Shown: positions 31,093 through 41,964, counted from the stretch's first letter. The stretch: DNA of 64,000 nucleotides from Trichuris trichiura (GCA_037903355.1 JBAJFE010000034.1:1224361-1288360); one strand, 5' to 3'. The notes: a model not told the origin generated them from the letters alone. Program-made: numbers and translations.

Positions 31093-34000
31093 ATGTCGAT
31101 TAGGCGCGGTATCAGGCGTAGCCGATCGGGTGAAGATGGTTCTGGAATGGATATGTCTGCATTGACTTCATTGATTGAAGAACGGATACAAGCTGCAGTG
31201 GCGCCTTTTGCCTCTGCTGTAGCAGAGTTAACGCAAGAAGTGCGAAAGTGCTCAGTGTCTCAGCAGCAAAGAATTAATGGATCTGAAGAAGGCGATGATT
31301 CACGTCAGGCTGAGCAGAAATGCATGCCTAACCGAGCTGCTGATGACTTATCTTGGATAGAAGGCAGTGACACTTCATCATCGCACAGACCGAACCCATG
31401 GATGTTCCAGCCAAGTACCATAGCTGGCATGGAAAAGTTTGACGGCGACCCCAGAAAGTGGCCCGCATTTATTGCCACCTTTAGGGCCCTCGTCCACGAC
31501 GTGTTATCTTCAGATGCTCAGCGCCTAGCGGTACTGGGACAACTGTTATCCCCGAAGTTGCGAAACGGTTTCGCTGGTTATTTGGCAGATCCAAATATGT
31601 ATTATGAATTATTGCAGCGGCTTCGTCGCATCTATGGGGATAAGCAGGCGTTGGCAAAGGCAGGCCTCACCGAAGTAATGAGTCTGCCTCCGCTGAAATC
31701 GGAACGATTACCCGAATTGGAAGATTTCTTCCATCGTGTGAGTGCAGCAGTCAGTACAATGAAGCTTTCTGGGCTGCACCACGATATGAATTCATGTGGT
31801 TTGTTAGAACATGTTACAGCAAAACTGACACCACGCCTATATGAGCAATGGGTGGTGCATTCCTCTCAGCTAACGATAACGCCTAATTTTGAGACATGGA
31901 CAGTATGGTTAGAGAACGCTCTGCGATTGAAGTTGCTAACCACTACCCGTCAGAACTTGGCACGATCATCAAGTTCACCTACGGAGCATCGACCGTCTTT
32001 AGCAACGAGGAAGGTCATGGTATCACCCAGTGGATCGTGTGTTATTTGCGGTGATAATCGCCATCGTCCTTCAACCTGTCCCGTCTTTAGCTCCCTGCCG
32101 ATTGATGAACGATCGCTCCAAGTTCGCCGAAAGGGCCTTTGTATCAGATGCCTGGAGCAAGGACATCGCAAGGCGAACTGTCCTTCAAATGTTATTTGTC
32201 AGGAAGGAGGCTGCACGTCGACTCATCATCGATGGTTGCACGGAGCCCCTCGAATTGCTGGACCTGTGCGATCTGCAACAGTTGTGAATGAAACTATGAC
32301 AGTCCCACGAGTTAACATTGGAACGGCTGCCACTTGTGACCTTCAGCAAAACGTTATTTGCGCCGTCGTTCCAGTGCGACTGCAGTGTAATGGGCACGCT
32401 ATTGACACCTTCGCGTTGCTGGATAGCGGTTCAGAAGTGACGTTGATGGATCGCAACCTTGCTGACCGACTTCAAGCAACAGGTAATGAGCGACAGCTTC
32501 GAATTCGTACAGTGAGTGGTGAACAAAACCTTCAAGTTATGGAACTACCCTGCGAGTTGTCATCAGTGGATGGACTGGCTAGATTTCAGGTCGATCAAGC
32601 TATAGCGGTCCCACACTTAGACCTCAGCGCTAGGGTAGCTCATTTCTCAGAGGTCAAGGCGAAATGGCAGCATTTGAAAGATCTGCCATTTCCCCGTGTC
32701 CCGTTGGGGCGCATTGAGGTTTTAATAGGCATGGACGTGCCATTGGCACATAGGCACTACGACATGAGATGCGACAGTCACGAGCGAAATGCCCCAGTTG
32801 GGCTACTAACGTCCTTCGGTTGGACAGTCGTTGGACGGGTTCCGAACGCGACATTTTGTGCAGCCGTGTCAAATCAAGCTACTTGGATCCGCCGACATGC
32901 ATGTCTGCAGCATGACGAACAGTGGAGAAAGCTCTTGAATCAATTCTTAGAAGTAGATCCTCTGAAGGCTCAGACGACTAAAGTCAAAGTAACTGCCGAG
33001 GAACGGATCGCCTTGAAAACGATGGAAAACACCATTCAGTTCAATGGGACAAGGTATGAGATAGGCTTGCCATGGAAATCTGCGGACGTCATTTTGCCAG
33101 ACAATCGGCAAGCAGCCTTGAAACGACTTTTCGCAACAGAACGACGACTCCTCCGAAGTGCGACAGTGGCAGCTTTTTACAGCCGCACAATTCGGCAGTA
33201 CGTTGAGGAAGGCCACGCAAGAAAGCTGTCACACAAAGAGTTGGATGGGCCGCCTGGACGGACATGGTATCTTCCGCATCATGCGGTTGAGCACCCACGG
33301 AAACCCGGAAACTACCGCATCGTTTTTGATGCCTCTGCGCGACACGATGGCTTGTCGCTTAACGACTGCCTTTTGAAAGGGCCAGACTATTTAACGAACT
33401 TAGTTGGCGTGCTACTACGATTTCGACGAAATCCTGTTCCCGTATCAGCTGACATACAGCGAATGTACCATCAAGTTTTAGTGACGCCAAAAGATCGGTC
33501 TGCTCTACGGTTTCTGTGGCGAGAACCTGGAACTAATCTTCCGCCTGAGACGTACGAAATGTTAGTTCATGTCTTTGGAGCGACTTCATCGCCGAGTGTC
33601 TGCATGTTTGCAGTCCGTCAAGCCGCTCTAGATCGCAAACTGCAGCACCCTGGACTAGCCGACAGAGTGATGTCAAACATGTACGTTGACAATTGGTTAG
33701 ATTCATTTGACAGCGATTCTGAAGCGATGCGTGTAAGTTTAATGATGAAAGGTATGCTAGCAAGCGCAGGCTTTCACCTGAGAAAGTGGGCTAGCACCTC
33801 AAGAGTTCTACTTGATAACGTTGACGAAGAGCAACTTAGAAACCCGCAAGTGCGAATGTTCCAAGAACGATTACCCACAGAAACGGCATTGGGAATGAAG
33901 TGGGACTGCGAGTCAGACACTTTCCAATTTGACTTTCCGAAGGAACGTACATGGAAACCGACGAAACGGAAAATGCTAAGCCTGACGGCACAACTGTTCG

Positions 34001-35889
34001 ACCCGCTGGGCCTTCTGTCTCCAGTGTCCATTGGTGGGCGCATTATTTTGCAAGACTTATGGCGAACTGACCATGGCTGGGATGACGTGCCTGACGAGCA
34101 TTTTGTCGCACGCTGGCAGCGTTGGGCAGAAGACCTACGCAACGTCGAAGGCATTTGCTTTCCACGTTGTTTGCGGCTGAAAGGACAAATGTCGTCTATC
34201 CATTTATTTTCGGATGCCTCTGATAAAGCGTACGGGGCAGTTGGATATGTTCGATGCTCAGACGACAGTGGTCAAGTGTACGTCACACTAGCCATGGCTA
34301 AGGCTCGCGTAGCTCCGATACGGCGCCTTACAACTCCGCGTTTGGAGTTGTCAGCAGCTTTGACAGCTGCACGATTAGCGCGCATCTTGACCCATGAACT
34401 GAGCGTATCACCTGATAAAGTCACTTTTTGGACAGATTCTAGCGTTGTCTTATGTTGGATCAAAGCGACAAGCAAACGGTTCTCTGCCTTTGTAGAGAAC
34501 AGAATCACTGAGATCCTGGACGGTTTCGACGCTAGCCAGTGGCGTCATGTTCCGAGCAGTGAGAACCCTGCTGACGACCTCTCTCGAGGTCTCAACGTTG
34601 CATCACTCACGGTAAAAAATCGATGGATCGATGGTCCGTCATTCCTGCTTTTGGATGCTCACTGCTGGCCCAAGGGTAGGTGCCATTTATCTGCAACCAG
34701 TGAAGTCCTGGAAGAAGTAGTTGTGACTCGCACAATCTTTGAACCCTTGGAGAGTGTTGTACTTTCCTTAATATATCGATGCTCTTGTTACGACCGATTG
34801 TTGCGAATTATGATGTACATCGACATGTTCATAAGGCGATGCCGTAAAGAAGTGGGGATCGAGTTCTACCCCACGGCGTCCTCCAGAAACTGGGCTTGGA
34901 AACGGTGCGTTAGAGCAGTTCAAGAATCGTGCTTCAGTGAAGAACAACAACGTTTGCAAAGCGGTGATGGGGTTCTGACTTCATCTCGATTATTCCGTTT
35001 AAAGCCTTTCGTCGATTCCGAAGGCCTCATAAGAGTAGGAGGTCGCTTAGAACGAGCAAGCCTTACATTTGACGCACGCCACCCACCGATCCTACCATCA
35101 AGACATGCTCTAGCCACGTTATTCATTAGAGGAACACATGAACACCACTTGCATGCCGGTGTAGAAACAACGTTGCTCCTCACCCGTGGTACTGCATGGA
35201 TAATAGACGGCCGCCAGGCGGTCCGACGAGTTATTGGTCAATGCGCAATTTGCCGAAGGTATCGAAGTCAAGCACCTACGGTACCCATGGCTCCGTTGTT
35301 AGAGTGCCGCGTGAATCGCCCACCGATGCCATTCACTCACGTTGGCTTGGACTGTTTTGGCCCCATTTTTGTGTCTGTTCGACGGTCACAGGAAAAGCGA
35401 TGGGTGACCATTTTCACGTGTCTGGCTAGCCGGGCGGTTCATCTTGAGGTATGTCACTCAATGGACGTGAATTCATTCCTTAATGCGTTTCGTCGCTTCA
35501 CGTCACGCCGTGGAACACCGGTAGAATGCTACTCCGATAATGGTAAGAACTTTATTGCGGGACATCGAGCACTAATCGAAGGTAACTTACGCCTTGATGC
35601 GAATCCCATAACCAACCACATGGCTGCGAAGCGAATTAAATGGCATTTCAATCCACCGGCAGCACCGCACTTTGGCGGTGCTTGGGAGCGCTTAATTCGT
35701 TCTGCCAAGCTAGCTATGCAAACTACTTTACACGGACAACGTATAAAGGATGAGGTACTGCATACAGTGGTTGTGGAGACAGAAAATATGCTGAACAGCA
35801 GACCATTGACCCGGGTCAGGGACGAACCTGAGGATGGTGACACCTTGACCCCAAACCACTTTCTTCTTGGCCGACCGCATGGCAATTAG
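31093..35889 (+). CDS. BEL/Pao gag-pol polyprotein, main open frame
   Basis: About 1598 codons from the first ATG (31093); the frame is open a little upstream without ATG. Domains in order: gag-like DUF1759 (about 31410-31960, MEKFDGDPRKWPAFIATFR); zinc knuckles (32036-32230, CVICGDNRHRPSTC and CIRCLEQGHRKANC); aspartic protease with LLDSGSEVTLMD (Asp codon 32421); reverse transcriptase (33300-33800, DIQRMYHQVLV) whose box is YVDN at 33682-33693 rather than YVDD; A17/RNase H region (34200-34600, FSDASDKAYGAVG, TDSSVVLCWI); integrase zinc finger HEHHLHAGV with CAICRRY; and integrase DDE (VGLDCFGP, YSDNGKNF, GAWERLIRS). The frame is interrupted by TAG at 35887-35889, just after LTPNHFLLGRPHGN, with the same frame continuing beyond. 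Confidence 0.9.
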   Translation: MSIRRGIRRSRSGEDGSGMDMSALTSLIEERIQAAVAPFASAVAELTQEVRKCSVSQQQRINGSEEGDDSRQAEQKCMPNRAADDLSWIEGSDTSSSHRPNPWMFQPSTIAGMEKFDGDPRKWPAFIATFRALVHDVLSSDAQRLAVLGQLLSPKLRNGFAGYLADPNMYYELLQRLRRIYGDKQALAKAGLTEVMSLPPLKSERLPELEDFFHRVSAAVSTMKLSGLHHDMNSCGLLEHVTAKLTPRLYEQWVVHSSQLTITPNFETWTVWLENALRLKLLTTTRQNLARSSSSPTEHRPSLATRKVMVSPSGSCVICGDNRHRPSTCPVFSSLPIDERSLQVRRKGLCIRCLEQGHRKANCPSNVICQEGGCTSTHHRWLHGAPRIAGPVRSATVVNETMTVPRVNIGTAATCDLQQNVICAVVPVRLQCNGHAIDTFALLDSGSEVTLMDRNLADRLQATGNERQLRIRTVSGEQNLQVMELPCELSSVDGLARFQVDQAIAVPHLDLSARVAHFSEVKAKWQHLKDLPFPRVPLGRIEVLIGMDVPLAHRHYDMRCDSHERNAPVGLLTSFGWTVVGRVPNATFCAAVSNQATWIRRHACLQHDEQWRKLLNQFLEVDPLKAQTTKVKVTAEERIALKTMENTIQFNGTRYEIGLPWKSADVILPDNRQAALKRLFATERRLLRSATVAAFYSRTIRQYVEEGHARKLSHKELDGPPGRTWYLPHHAVEHPRKPGNYRIVFDASARHDGLSLNDCLLKGPDYLTNLVGVLLRFRRNPVPVSADIQRMYHQVLVTPKDRSALRFLWREPGTNLPPETYEMLVHVFGATSSPSVCMFAVRQAALDRKLQHPGLADRVMSNMYVDNWLDSFDSDSEAMRVSLMMKGMLASAGFHLRKWASTSRVLLDNVDEEQLRNPQVRMFQERLPTETALGMKWDCESDTFQFDFPKERTWKPTKRKMLSLTAQLFDPLGLLSPVSIGGRIILQDLWRTDHGWDDVPDEHFVARWQRWAEDLRNVEGICFPRCLRLKGQMSSIHLFSDASDKAYGAVGYVRCSDDSGQVYVTLAMAKARVAPIRRLTTPRLELSAALTAARLARILTHELSVSPDKVTFWTDSSVVLCWIKATSKRFSAFVENRITEILDGFDASQWRHVPSSENPADDLSRGLNVASLTVKNRWIDGPSFLLLDAHCWPKGRCHLSATSEVLEEVVVTRTIFEPLESVVLSLIYRCSCYDRLLRIMMYIDMFIRRCRKEVGIEFYPTASSRNWAWKRCVRAVQESCFSEEQQRLQSGDGVLTSSRLFRLKPFVDSEGLIRVGGRLERASLTFDARHPPILPSRHALATLFIRGTHEHHLHAGVETTLLLTRGTAWIIDGRQAVRRVIGQCAICRRYRSQAPTVPMAPLLECRVNRPPMPFTHVGLDCFGPIFVSVRRSQEKRWVTIFTCLASRAVHLEVCHSMDVNSFLNAFRRFTSRRGTPVECYSDNGKNFIAGHRALIEGNLRLDANPITNHMAAKRIKWHFNPPAAPHFGGAWERLIRSAKLAMQTTLHGQRIKDEVLHTVVVETENMLNSRPLTRVRDEPEDGDTLTPNHFLLGRPHGN

Positions 35890-36273
35890 CCATTAGACGT
35901 GATTACACAGCAGGATCTGAAGTCCAAGAAACAGTGGCGTCTCGCACAAGCGGTCTTAGATCGATTTTGGCGAAGATGGATGCAACAGTATGTCCCGACG
36001 CCAATTCTTGGACCGCGAGAGAAAAAATCTACTTATTCGTTTAAAGAAAATGATGTTGTTCTGATAATTGACCAAGACACGCCACGCGGACAGTGGCCAT
36101 TGGGTCGGATAACGAAGACTTATCCTGGAACTGATGGAATAGTGCGCGTGGTGGATGTCCAAACCGCACGAGGAACGAAGAAGAGGATTGCCCGCAAGCT
36201 GTTGCCTCTAATCTTGAGTCCTCCGCAACGTCGGACGGAGGGGGGCATGTCGCGTGATTCACGCTCGAAGTGA
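35890..36273 (+). CDS. BEL/Pao polyprotein C-terminal part (DUF5641) after an in-frame TAG
   Basis: Same frame as the main polyprotein. Contains KKQWRLAQAVLDRFWRRWM and ENDVVLIIDQD, PLGRITKTYPG, VVDVQTARGTKKRIARKLLP, the usual C-terminal extension after the BEL/Pao integrase. The first ATG-like start is not at its beginning, so it is a nonsense-separated segment and not an independent gene. The last residues read into the 3' LTR. Confidence 0.8.
   Translation, partial: PLDVITQQDLKSKKQWRLAQAVLDRFWRRWMQQYVPTPILGPREKKSTYSFKENDVVLIIDQDTPRGQWPLGRITKTYPGTDGIVRVVDVQTARGTKKRIARKLLPLILSPPQRRTEGGMSRDSRSK
36237..36247 (+). promoter_or_regulatory. Polypurine tract of BEL/Pao
   Basis: GGAGGGGGG immediately upstream of CA and the 3' LTR start; position and composition fit the plus-strand primer. 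Confidence 0.7.
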
Positions 36274-36477
36274 ACCTGCAAACTCTTCTGGGTAAGGAAG
36301 AGACGTGTGGGCCTGACTGATGATTGGATGACGAGAAGACTCCCTGCTGTTGACCCGCTTTCCGACTCTCCGATTTTGACTTTCTGAGCAGTTGGGTTGT
36401 TTTTCTGACCTTCCGATAGTTGTATTCCGACCGATAGTAAACTTATTTACTCCAATCGTTCTATAAGTGACGATTTA
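36248..36477 (+). repeat. 3' LTR of BEL/Pao
   Basis: 230 bp. Differs from the 5' LTR by TTTCTGAGC against TTTCCGAGC and by the third base from the end (T against G). Confidence 0.9.
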
Positions 36478-36482
36478 GAAGG
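36478..36482. other. Right target-site duplication of BEL/Pao
   Basis: GAAGG, as at 30822-30826; Penelope coding sequence resumes here. Confidence 0.9.
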
Positions 36483-36985
36483 GAACGAAGATTCTTCCGT
36501 GACAATTCTGTACGGTCATTGGGCAAAGGTGTATAACTGTCAGTGTTCAAGATAGTTATCATTTTTCCGTTGCAGGTGGTTCTGTCGAGTAGGACAATTC
36601 TATTGCTTTTATCTGCTTCAGTTACAATTCCATCAGGCTGCCTTTTAAGTCGGTTTAAGCAGTTGACCTCATATCGGCTTAACTTTGGGGTGGTGTTGAA
36701 GCGGTGATCTAGGATTAGCGTAGATAAATCCCGCTTGATCTGCGTGGCTTTCTGTGGATCAACTGAAGATAGGCTGTCTTCAACCAAGGCAATGATGTCA
36801 GGAAAGGGTGGCTGTTTAGGAGTTGGTACAAAGTTTAGTCCTTTTCTCAGGATAGATGTCTCACTTTCGTTTAGGGGTAAGGAGCTGAGATTTATTACGT
36901 TTGTGTTTAGGTCTGAACATCTGGTTCTTTGCGGAGGATTTCTGTAGGAGTTTCGAGTAGTCGTCGGGAATCTGACCTGAAGGCA
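36483..36985 (-). pseudogene. Penelope RT, N-terminal portion, PLE1
   Basis: Minus-strand frame with NLSSLPLNESETSIL, KGLNFVPTPKQPPFPDII, IKRDLSTLILDHRF and DGIVTEADKSNRIVLLD. The frame is open upstream to a stop beside a poly-A run near 36993 with no ATG, so the element is 5'-truncated. Confidence 0.75.
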
Positions 36986-37046
36986 TTCAAATTTTTTTTA
37001 GCACTTGTTTCTGCGATATGCAAACTGTTTTTTTGGCGAAGTCCAC

Positions 37047-37428
37047 ATGCCACATTGGTGAAACGGGAAACACCCTAGAGCATAGATGTAACGAACACTT
37101 AAAAAAGCTCACAAGTTACAATAACGCGAAAGCCATACTCAACAATGGTACCAATCTAACCACACAGCGAGGCAGACCAATCGTGGACCCAAAAATTACA
37201 ATGGAAAAAGCCAAACATGCCTCTGCTCTAGTGAAACACGCGACGCGATGTACCCAACCACTCCATCCAAAAGTTCTATGTTACGAAAACAATTTACGGT
37301 TAAGAAGGATTGAAGAAGCTCTATATATTAGACATAATACGACCTATGACCGCGATCAAGGAGTGGACATAAGTGGGATTTGGACAAATATTGTGACGCG
37401 GTATAATTGTTGCACACTCAACAAATGA
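37047..37428 (+). pseudogene. Truncated GIY-YIG tail, PLE1 right arm
   Basis: Begins inside the endonuclease at HIGETGNTLEHR, without the GIY motif, and runs to CCTLNK. The leading MQTVFLAKS residues of this frame are non-Penelope junction sequence. Confidence 0.8.
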
Positions 37429-37643
37429 AATAAAAAAGAAAAAGAAAAAGAAAAAGGAAGAAGAAGAAAAATGAATGCAATATGAAAAGACAAATCTAGA
37501 AGACATACGGAACAAGGAAAAGAATTGCGCTGGCAGACTCAAATGCAAGAACCTACCAACGGAAAACTTTAAAAAATGCCCGCTTTAAAATCCACAGAAA
37601 CGACAGATGGCATTCGCTGCCAAAAACCATACCTACAACTTAT

Positions 37644-37686
37644 GACCGCTGATGACGGGTCACGAATGACCCGAAAGCTCCGGAGA
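37644..37686 (+). ncRNA. Minimal hammerhead ribozyme, PLE1 right flank
   Basis: CCG, CTGATGA, CGGGTC / GACCCG, GAAA, GCTC, CGG. All elements intact; the loop of stem II is ACGAAT. Confidence 0.8.
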
Positions 37687-37920
37687 GTTTATTAATAAAT
37701 GTTTATTAATAAAAGTCTATTCAACGGGACACGAAAAATCCGGACAAAAAGAAACCAAACAATGAAATTATTTGGTCCCGTACGAAGACACTATATCTTC
37801 AATGCAGCTCGGTTTAGAAAGTCGACCAAGGAAGAGCATTAGGGAATTTTCGCCTTCTATTGCACTTTAACTTTATACTTTGAGATTTCTCTTAGCTATG
37901 TTTTTAAGCCGTTTCTAAGG

Positions 37921-38840
37921 ATGCTCTGCGGAAATTTCTTCAAAAAGTTGCTAAAGCGAGTGGAAACAGCAACCTTTGTTGCGAGGAATTCCGGGAGTTG
38001 CTTAACAGGTGTGTTCTTCACGTTCTGCGAGCGCCTCTTAATCAGCTCCCCCGCAGAGTTTTACCTGCTTGATGATGAAGCATGCGAATCGCCCAGTGTT
38101 TTCTTAAATATTAACCACGACGCTCTGCGAAAGGCCATTTTTTCGTTCGGTGATATCAGAATAGATGAACATTTTAAGGTAAAGTGTTAATGCAACTTAA
38201 GTGCAAGGGTCTATTTTTGTACCATTCAGGCTCCAACCACGCTACCGTACGCGCTTGAAAATTATGGTGAGGAAGAGTTCCTGCACGGTCTTTTAGGAAA
38301 GAAGTGACTGCCTTTTTCCGATACTGTGTATCGTTTTGGATGTCTATTTTTTTCTGTTAGTTGTGATTTATTTAGCTGTCCATGCGCCGTCCTTGCCCTT
38401 TGTCAGATCCAGACAGTTTAGCCTCGTGTAGAAGTCTTACGGCTAACTTAGGCGACGAAGAGAAGAAACTCACTGGGGCACTTGCAGGCAGTTCCTGCTC
38501 GACGCATTCCGTCTCTTGGCAGCTGAAGCGTAGGAATGATCTGTACAGTTGGCTGGATCTGTACAGATCATTCCTACGCTTCAGCTGGCAAGGATAACGC
38601 AGAAATGGAGGCATCCATCGTTTCAAGTCGCTTCATATTGGGAGAGGTGCATTTTATTCTTGTAACTCATTAATCAGCTTGTAGCCCTTCAATGATTTAG
38701 GGTGGAAGCAATGTTTTACGTGGTGCAACAGAAACGAAGATCGAAAGTGACCTACGCTCACTTGCTTTGGTAAGAAGACGATTTTATGTACTTCTCTTTC
38801 AGCACATAACGTTTCTTTACAGGATCATAAACCTTCATGA
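37921..38840 (+). pseudogene. Captured gene relic, array copy 2
   Basis: As copy 1, but the in-frame TGA of block 1 is absent here (CTGCGAGCG) and an extra T (GTTTTACC) shifts the frame. The third block contains the palindrome at 38520. Confidence 0.5.
38520..38587. repeat. 29-bp-arm palindrome with 10-bp spacer, copy 2
   Basis: CAGCTGAAGCGTAGGAATG ... CTGTACAG, spacer TTGGCTGGAT, then the exact inverse. Absent from copies 1 and 4, where the left arm runs straight into unique sequence. Confidence 0.95.
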
Positions 38841-39120
38841 GGCGGAATGTTATTTACAGAGATAGTCTTGTTGGAACTTTAGTAAAGCTTCAGCTTTCAG
38901 GCGTTTCACCTTCACTTCCTCTTCAGCGGCTGAACTATAAAAGTACAGTTGAACTTCCGTAAGTTGAGTAGCCAAGAGGCGGAAGAAAACTAGTCAGCAT
39001 AAGGAGGTTGTTGGTATAAGCGGGACCGACTGAATAGATTACTATCTGTACGCGTTTTCTCTGCTGCACAGCGGCTATTTTATAGCGAGGTGCGTAAAAA
39101 TAACCTTGGAGAATCATGTA

Positions 39121-41049
39121 AAGTCAGTTCACGTATAACGCGTGTTCATATAACGCGTTTTCGGTCATACTCGATTTTGAAATTGTAGCACTTTCTCCCA
39201 TAACGCGATTCTGTTTCCGTTCTTACGCGAATTTGCCAGCTGGAAAGGGTGGGCGTGTGGCAAAATCTCCCCGTGTTTTCATCCACCGAGAGCAAACAAA
39301 GGCACCGGTATTAGCTTATGCACGTTCCACGGTCACGAACAAGCGAAATGTGACAAAAACTTTTAGGATTCTTATCGGAAGTAGTGTCCGACCCAGCTGC
39401 GCACCCTGCGACATGCATACTCAAACAGGCTATTGATCGGTATTCATGTTCGGTGGAATAATTTGCGCTGGCAGGAACATCTGCACAGACGATGCTTCCA
39501 TTTTCAATTCTCCCGAAGCGCAGGCATCGTCGAGCGTTTCCAGTGAGTCGTAGTACGCTTGCACAGAACCTGGAAAGCATTCACACCGTCTGATTGCGAG
39601 CACAATTCGTAAGTATTTCGTCTGATTCCGCTATCTGACGATAGTCTTTCAGTATCTGAAAATGTCTAAGCTTCCTGATTCGAAGCCACCTGGTAGTGGT
39701 GGAAAAAAAAGGCGCTGACTGTTGGAGAGATGTTTGAGATACTGAAACGGTATGAACAGAATGAGACGACACGTGATATCGTCAAAGCTACCGGCATAAA
39801 AAAATCAACCTTGCGGACCATTAGGGGCAATGCAGAAAACATGAAACAGACTTGCGTAGGCGGTACCAGTTCAAGTATTGCGATGTCAATGAGAACAAGG
39901 CCTAAGATACTGGAAGAAATGGAAAAACTACTCAGCATTCGGATCGAAACTCAAACGATGAAAAGAATAGGAACAACGTTTTTCACCATAAGACAAAAAG
40001 CAGTTGCCATTTACGAAGACCTTAAGAAACAGTCTAGAAATCCTACTGAAATTCCTCCATTTACTGCTAGTAGTGGTTGGTTCTACCGTTTCAAGAATCG
40101 ATACAGTTTTTACAATGTTCGTCTCTGTGGCGAAGCAGGAAGCGCGGACGTCGATGGCGCGCAAACATTTCCAACAGAAGTACAAAACTTGGTCAAGGAA
40201 AAGGTGACCACCGAGGAGCTGCAGAAACCTTCTGTAGCAGGGGAAGCAGAAGGAAGAGAAGATGATGAAAATCAGGAAGTTCCTCCGCCTCCTCCGCGAC
40301 AAATGACCACTGCTGAGGTTTCAGATACCCTGAAGACTATTGAACAGCGTTTACAATGGCTCGAAGACAATGATTGTAATGCAGAACGCAGCGGGAAAAC
40401 CACAAGAGGTATCCGAGCTTGTTTGGAGCCATACAAGCAGCTGCTGTACGAAAGAAGTACATGTGCGAAACAAAAAAAAGCTCGAATTCTACTTTACTAC
40501 AATGAAGAAACATTGCGACGATGAGGAAGCTCTACCTTCTACATCTAATAGGACCTCAGTTGGCCCGTAGCGAAGGATAGTGAGATTAAAAAAGTGAGTT
40601 CAACCGAACTCCATTCTTTCCTGGGTATGAGGTCGTTTATTTTAGTACTTAGAGGGACTCTTTCCTCAAGCTAAAGACGCAAGCACGCCGCTCGTGAAAG
40701 CCAGTTTGAACTCTGTCCGCTGTAAAGAGTTCTATCATAAAAGGTCTGCCGTTAACGTATGATCGCCGTAAAAGATGATGTTATTCAGACCCCGTGTAAG
40801 AGGATCCATACGTCAGCGTGGCTAACGGTAGAATAAGTAGCTCAGGTACATCATAATTCCAGTTTCTACCCAGCTTATTTAAGATATCTCTCCGTTGTTG
40901 TTTACAAGTAAACAATCCCTTTGACGCTTTGAACCAAATCGTGATTTTCGTATACTTTACACGTCTCCTATAACGCGATTTCATATAACGCGACATTTTT
41001 CAGGATTTTTAAGTGACCTAACGCTCGCGTTATACGAGAACTGTGGCTG
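39121..41049 (+). mobile_element. Tigger-derived element, array copy 2
   Basis: Same termini and TA context as copy 1; the gene is frameshifted near its start. Confidence 0.8.
39661..40524 (+). pseudogene. DDE-deleted Tigger protein, copy 2 (frameshift)
   Basis: One base is missing in the GGAAAAA run near 39703, separating the ATG from the rest. The remaining frame (39730-40524) is otherwise open and has the same in-frame DDE deletion. Confidence 0.75.
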
Positions 41050-41534
41050 TATTTGTAGTAGGATGAATATGTCGCTGAAGTCGCAGTCAAAGTTGACTTG
41101 TGCTGTTCTGGTTTTGAACTTCTGTGTATGCAAACATTAATAAAGAATCCTCTCTTTCTCCTCTTGTACGTTTCAACGGTTTTATAGGAACGTTTCTTTG
41201 GAAAAAGATATGTTCCAGGCTGGCACGCAGACCGAGCGCGAAGCAAGAACAGTTTAATGACAGAAGCAGCGCAGCAGAGCAATCAGCTGATCTGAAGGGG
41301 CACAAGCAAACAGGGTGAGAGAACAGTGCAGAAAAGAGAAACGCCGTTCTTATCTCCGCGTGTACTATGCAAATTCGTGCTATGCAGTGACTAATGACCT
41401 GGAAGTAGGTAGTTCACTTCCTGTGCCGTGAGGCACTCTTATTGACGTGTGTTCGGCGGCTATTTTCTAGCACATTTCCTTATGGTTGGCTAGAATAGGT
41501 ACGCGTTTTAAAGCATTTCTTTGGTTTTGTCTCC

Positions 41535-41587
41535 CATCCTTTCGTTCCTTTCGTACTTTAAGTCAGTACGAAAGGAACGAAAGGATG
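41535..41587. repeat. Hairpin, array copy 2
   Basis: Arms of 22 bp (CATCCTTTCG ... CGTAC and inverse), loop TTTAAGTCA. Confidence 0.9.
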
Positions 41588-41707
41588 AGAGAAAAAACTG
41601 TCATTGCTCAAGATCGCCTGCGCTAAACAGAACGTAAAGCTCAATACGGAAGCTGTAAGCGATTCCTATTTGCCCTTAATTTTATTACGTCGTATTGCTC
41701 AACCCAG

Positions 41708-41855
41708 GTGAAGAAATATGTACATCGGTCTTTTGCCCAACAAGTCTGCTACTTGCGTCAACGGGAGCAGCAACTTATCGATCAGGTTGAAACAATATCA
41801 AACTCGAAGAACCACAACTTGTCCCAACAGCAGTGCCTCCTCCAACAGAAGTTAG
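41708..41855 (+). pseudogene. Coiled-coil exon, array copy 2
   Basis: Same exon as at 28685; splice-like borders kept. Confidence 0.4.
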
Positions 41856-41964
41856 GTAAACTTGCCAGTAGAACTAATGCAACTCGGTGTTTGGTTTCTT
41901 TTTGTACGGTTGTTTCCTGTCCCGTTGAATAGACTTTTATTAATAAACTTTTATTAATAAACTC

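Larger units (their letters stand above)
30827..36477 (+). mobile_element. BEL/Pao LTR retrotransposon inserted in PLE1
   Basis: A 5651-bp element with 230-bp LTRs, gag-pol polyprotein, primer-binding site and polypurine tract, flanked by GAAGG duplications. It is absent from the other three Penelope copies in the array. The two LTRs differ at only two positions that I can see, so the insertion is young. Confidence 0.95.
28865..37761 (-). mobile_element. Penelope-like element complex 1 (head-to-head pair), split by BEL/Pao
   Basis: Outer ends are inverted repeats (TGTTTGGTTTCTTTTTGTA on the left, its complement on the right). The left, minus-strand copy carries RT and GIY-YIG regions. Its 5' end meets a shorter plus-strand copy truncated within the GIY-YIG region near 37047. 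Both flanks contain a hammerhead motif in sense orientation to the copy they follow. Without the 5656-bp insertion the complex is about 3.24 kb. Inverted and truncated arrangements are known for Penelope elements. Confidence 0.9.

Noticed and set aside
32030..36262. Several open frames antisense or out of frame to the BEL/Pao polyprotein
   Set aside because: They are shadows of a strongly supported polyprotein frame and contain no recognisable domains.
38372..38626. 84-codon minus-strand frame across the array palindrome
   Set aside because: It is produced by the inverted repeat, which encodes the same residues on both strands.
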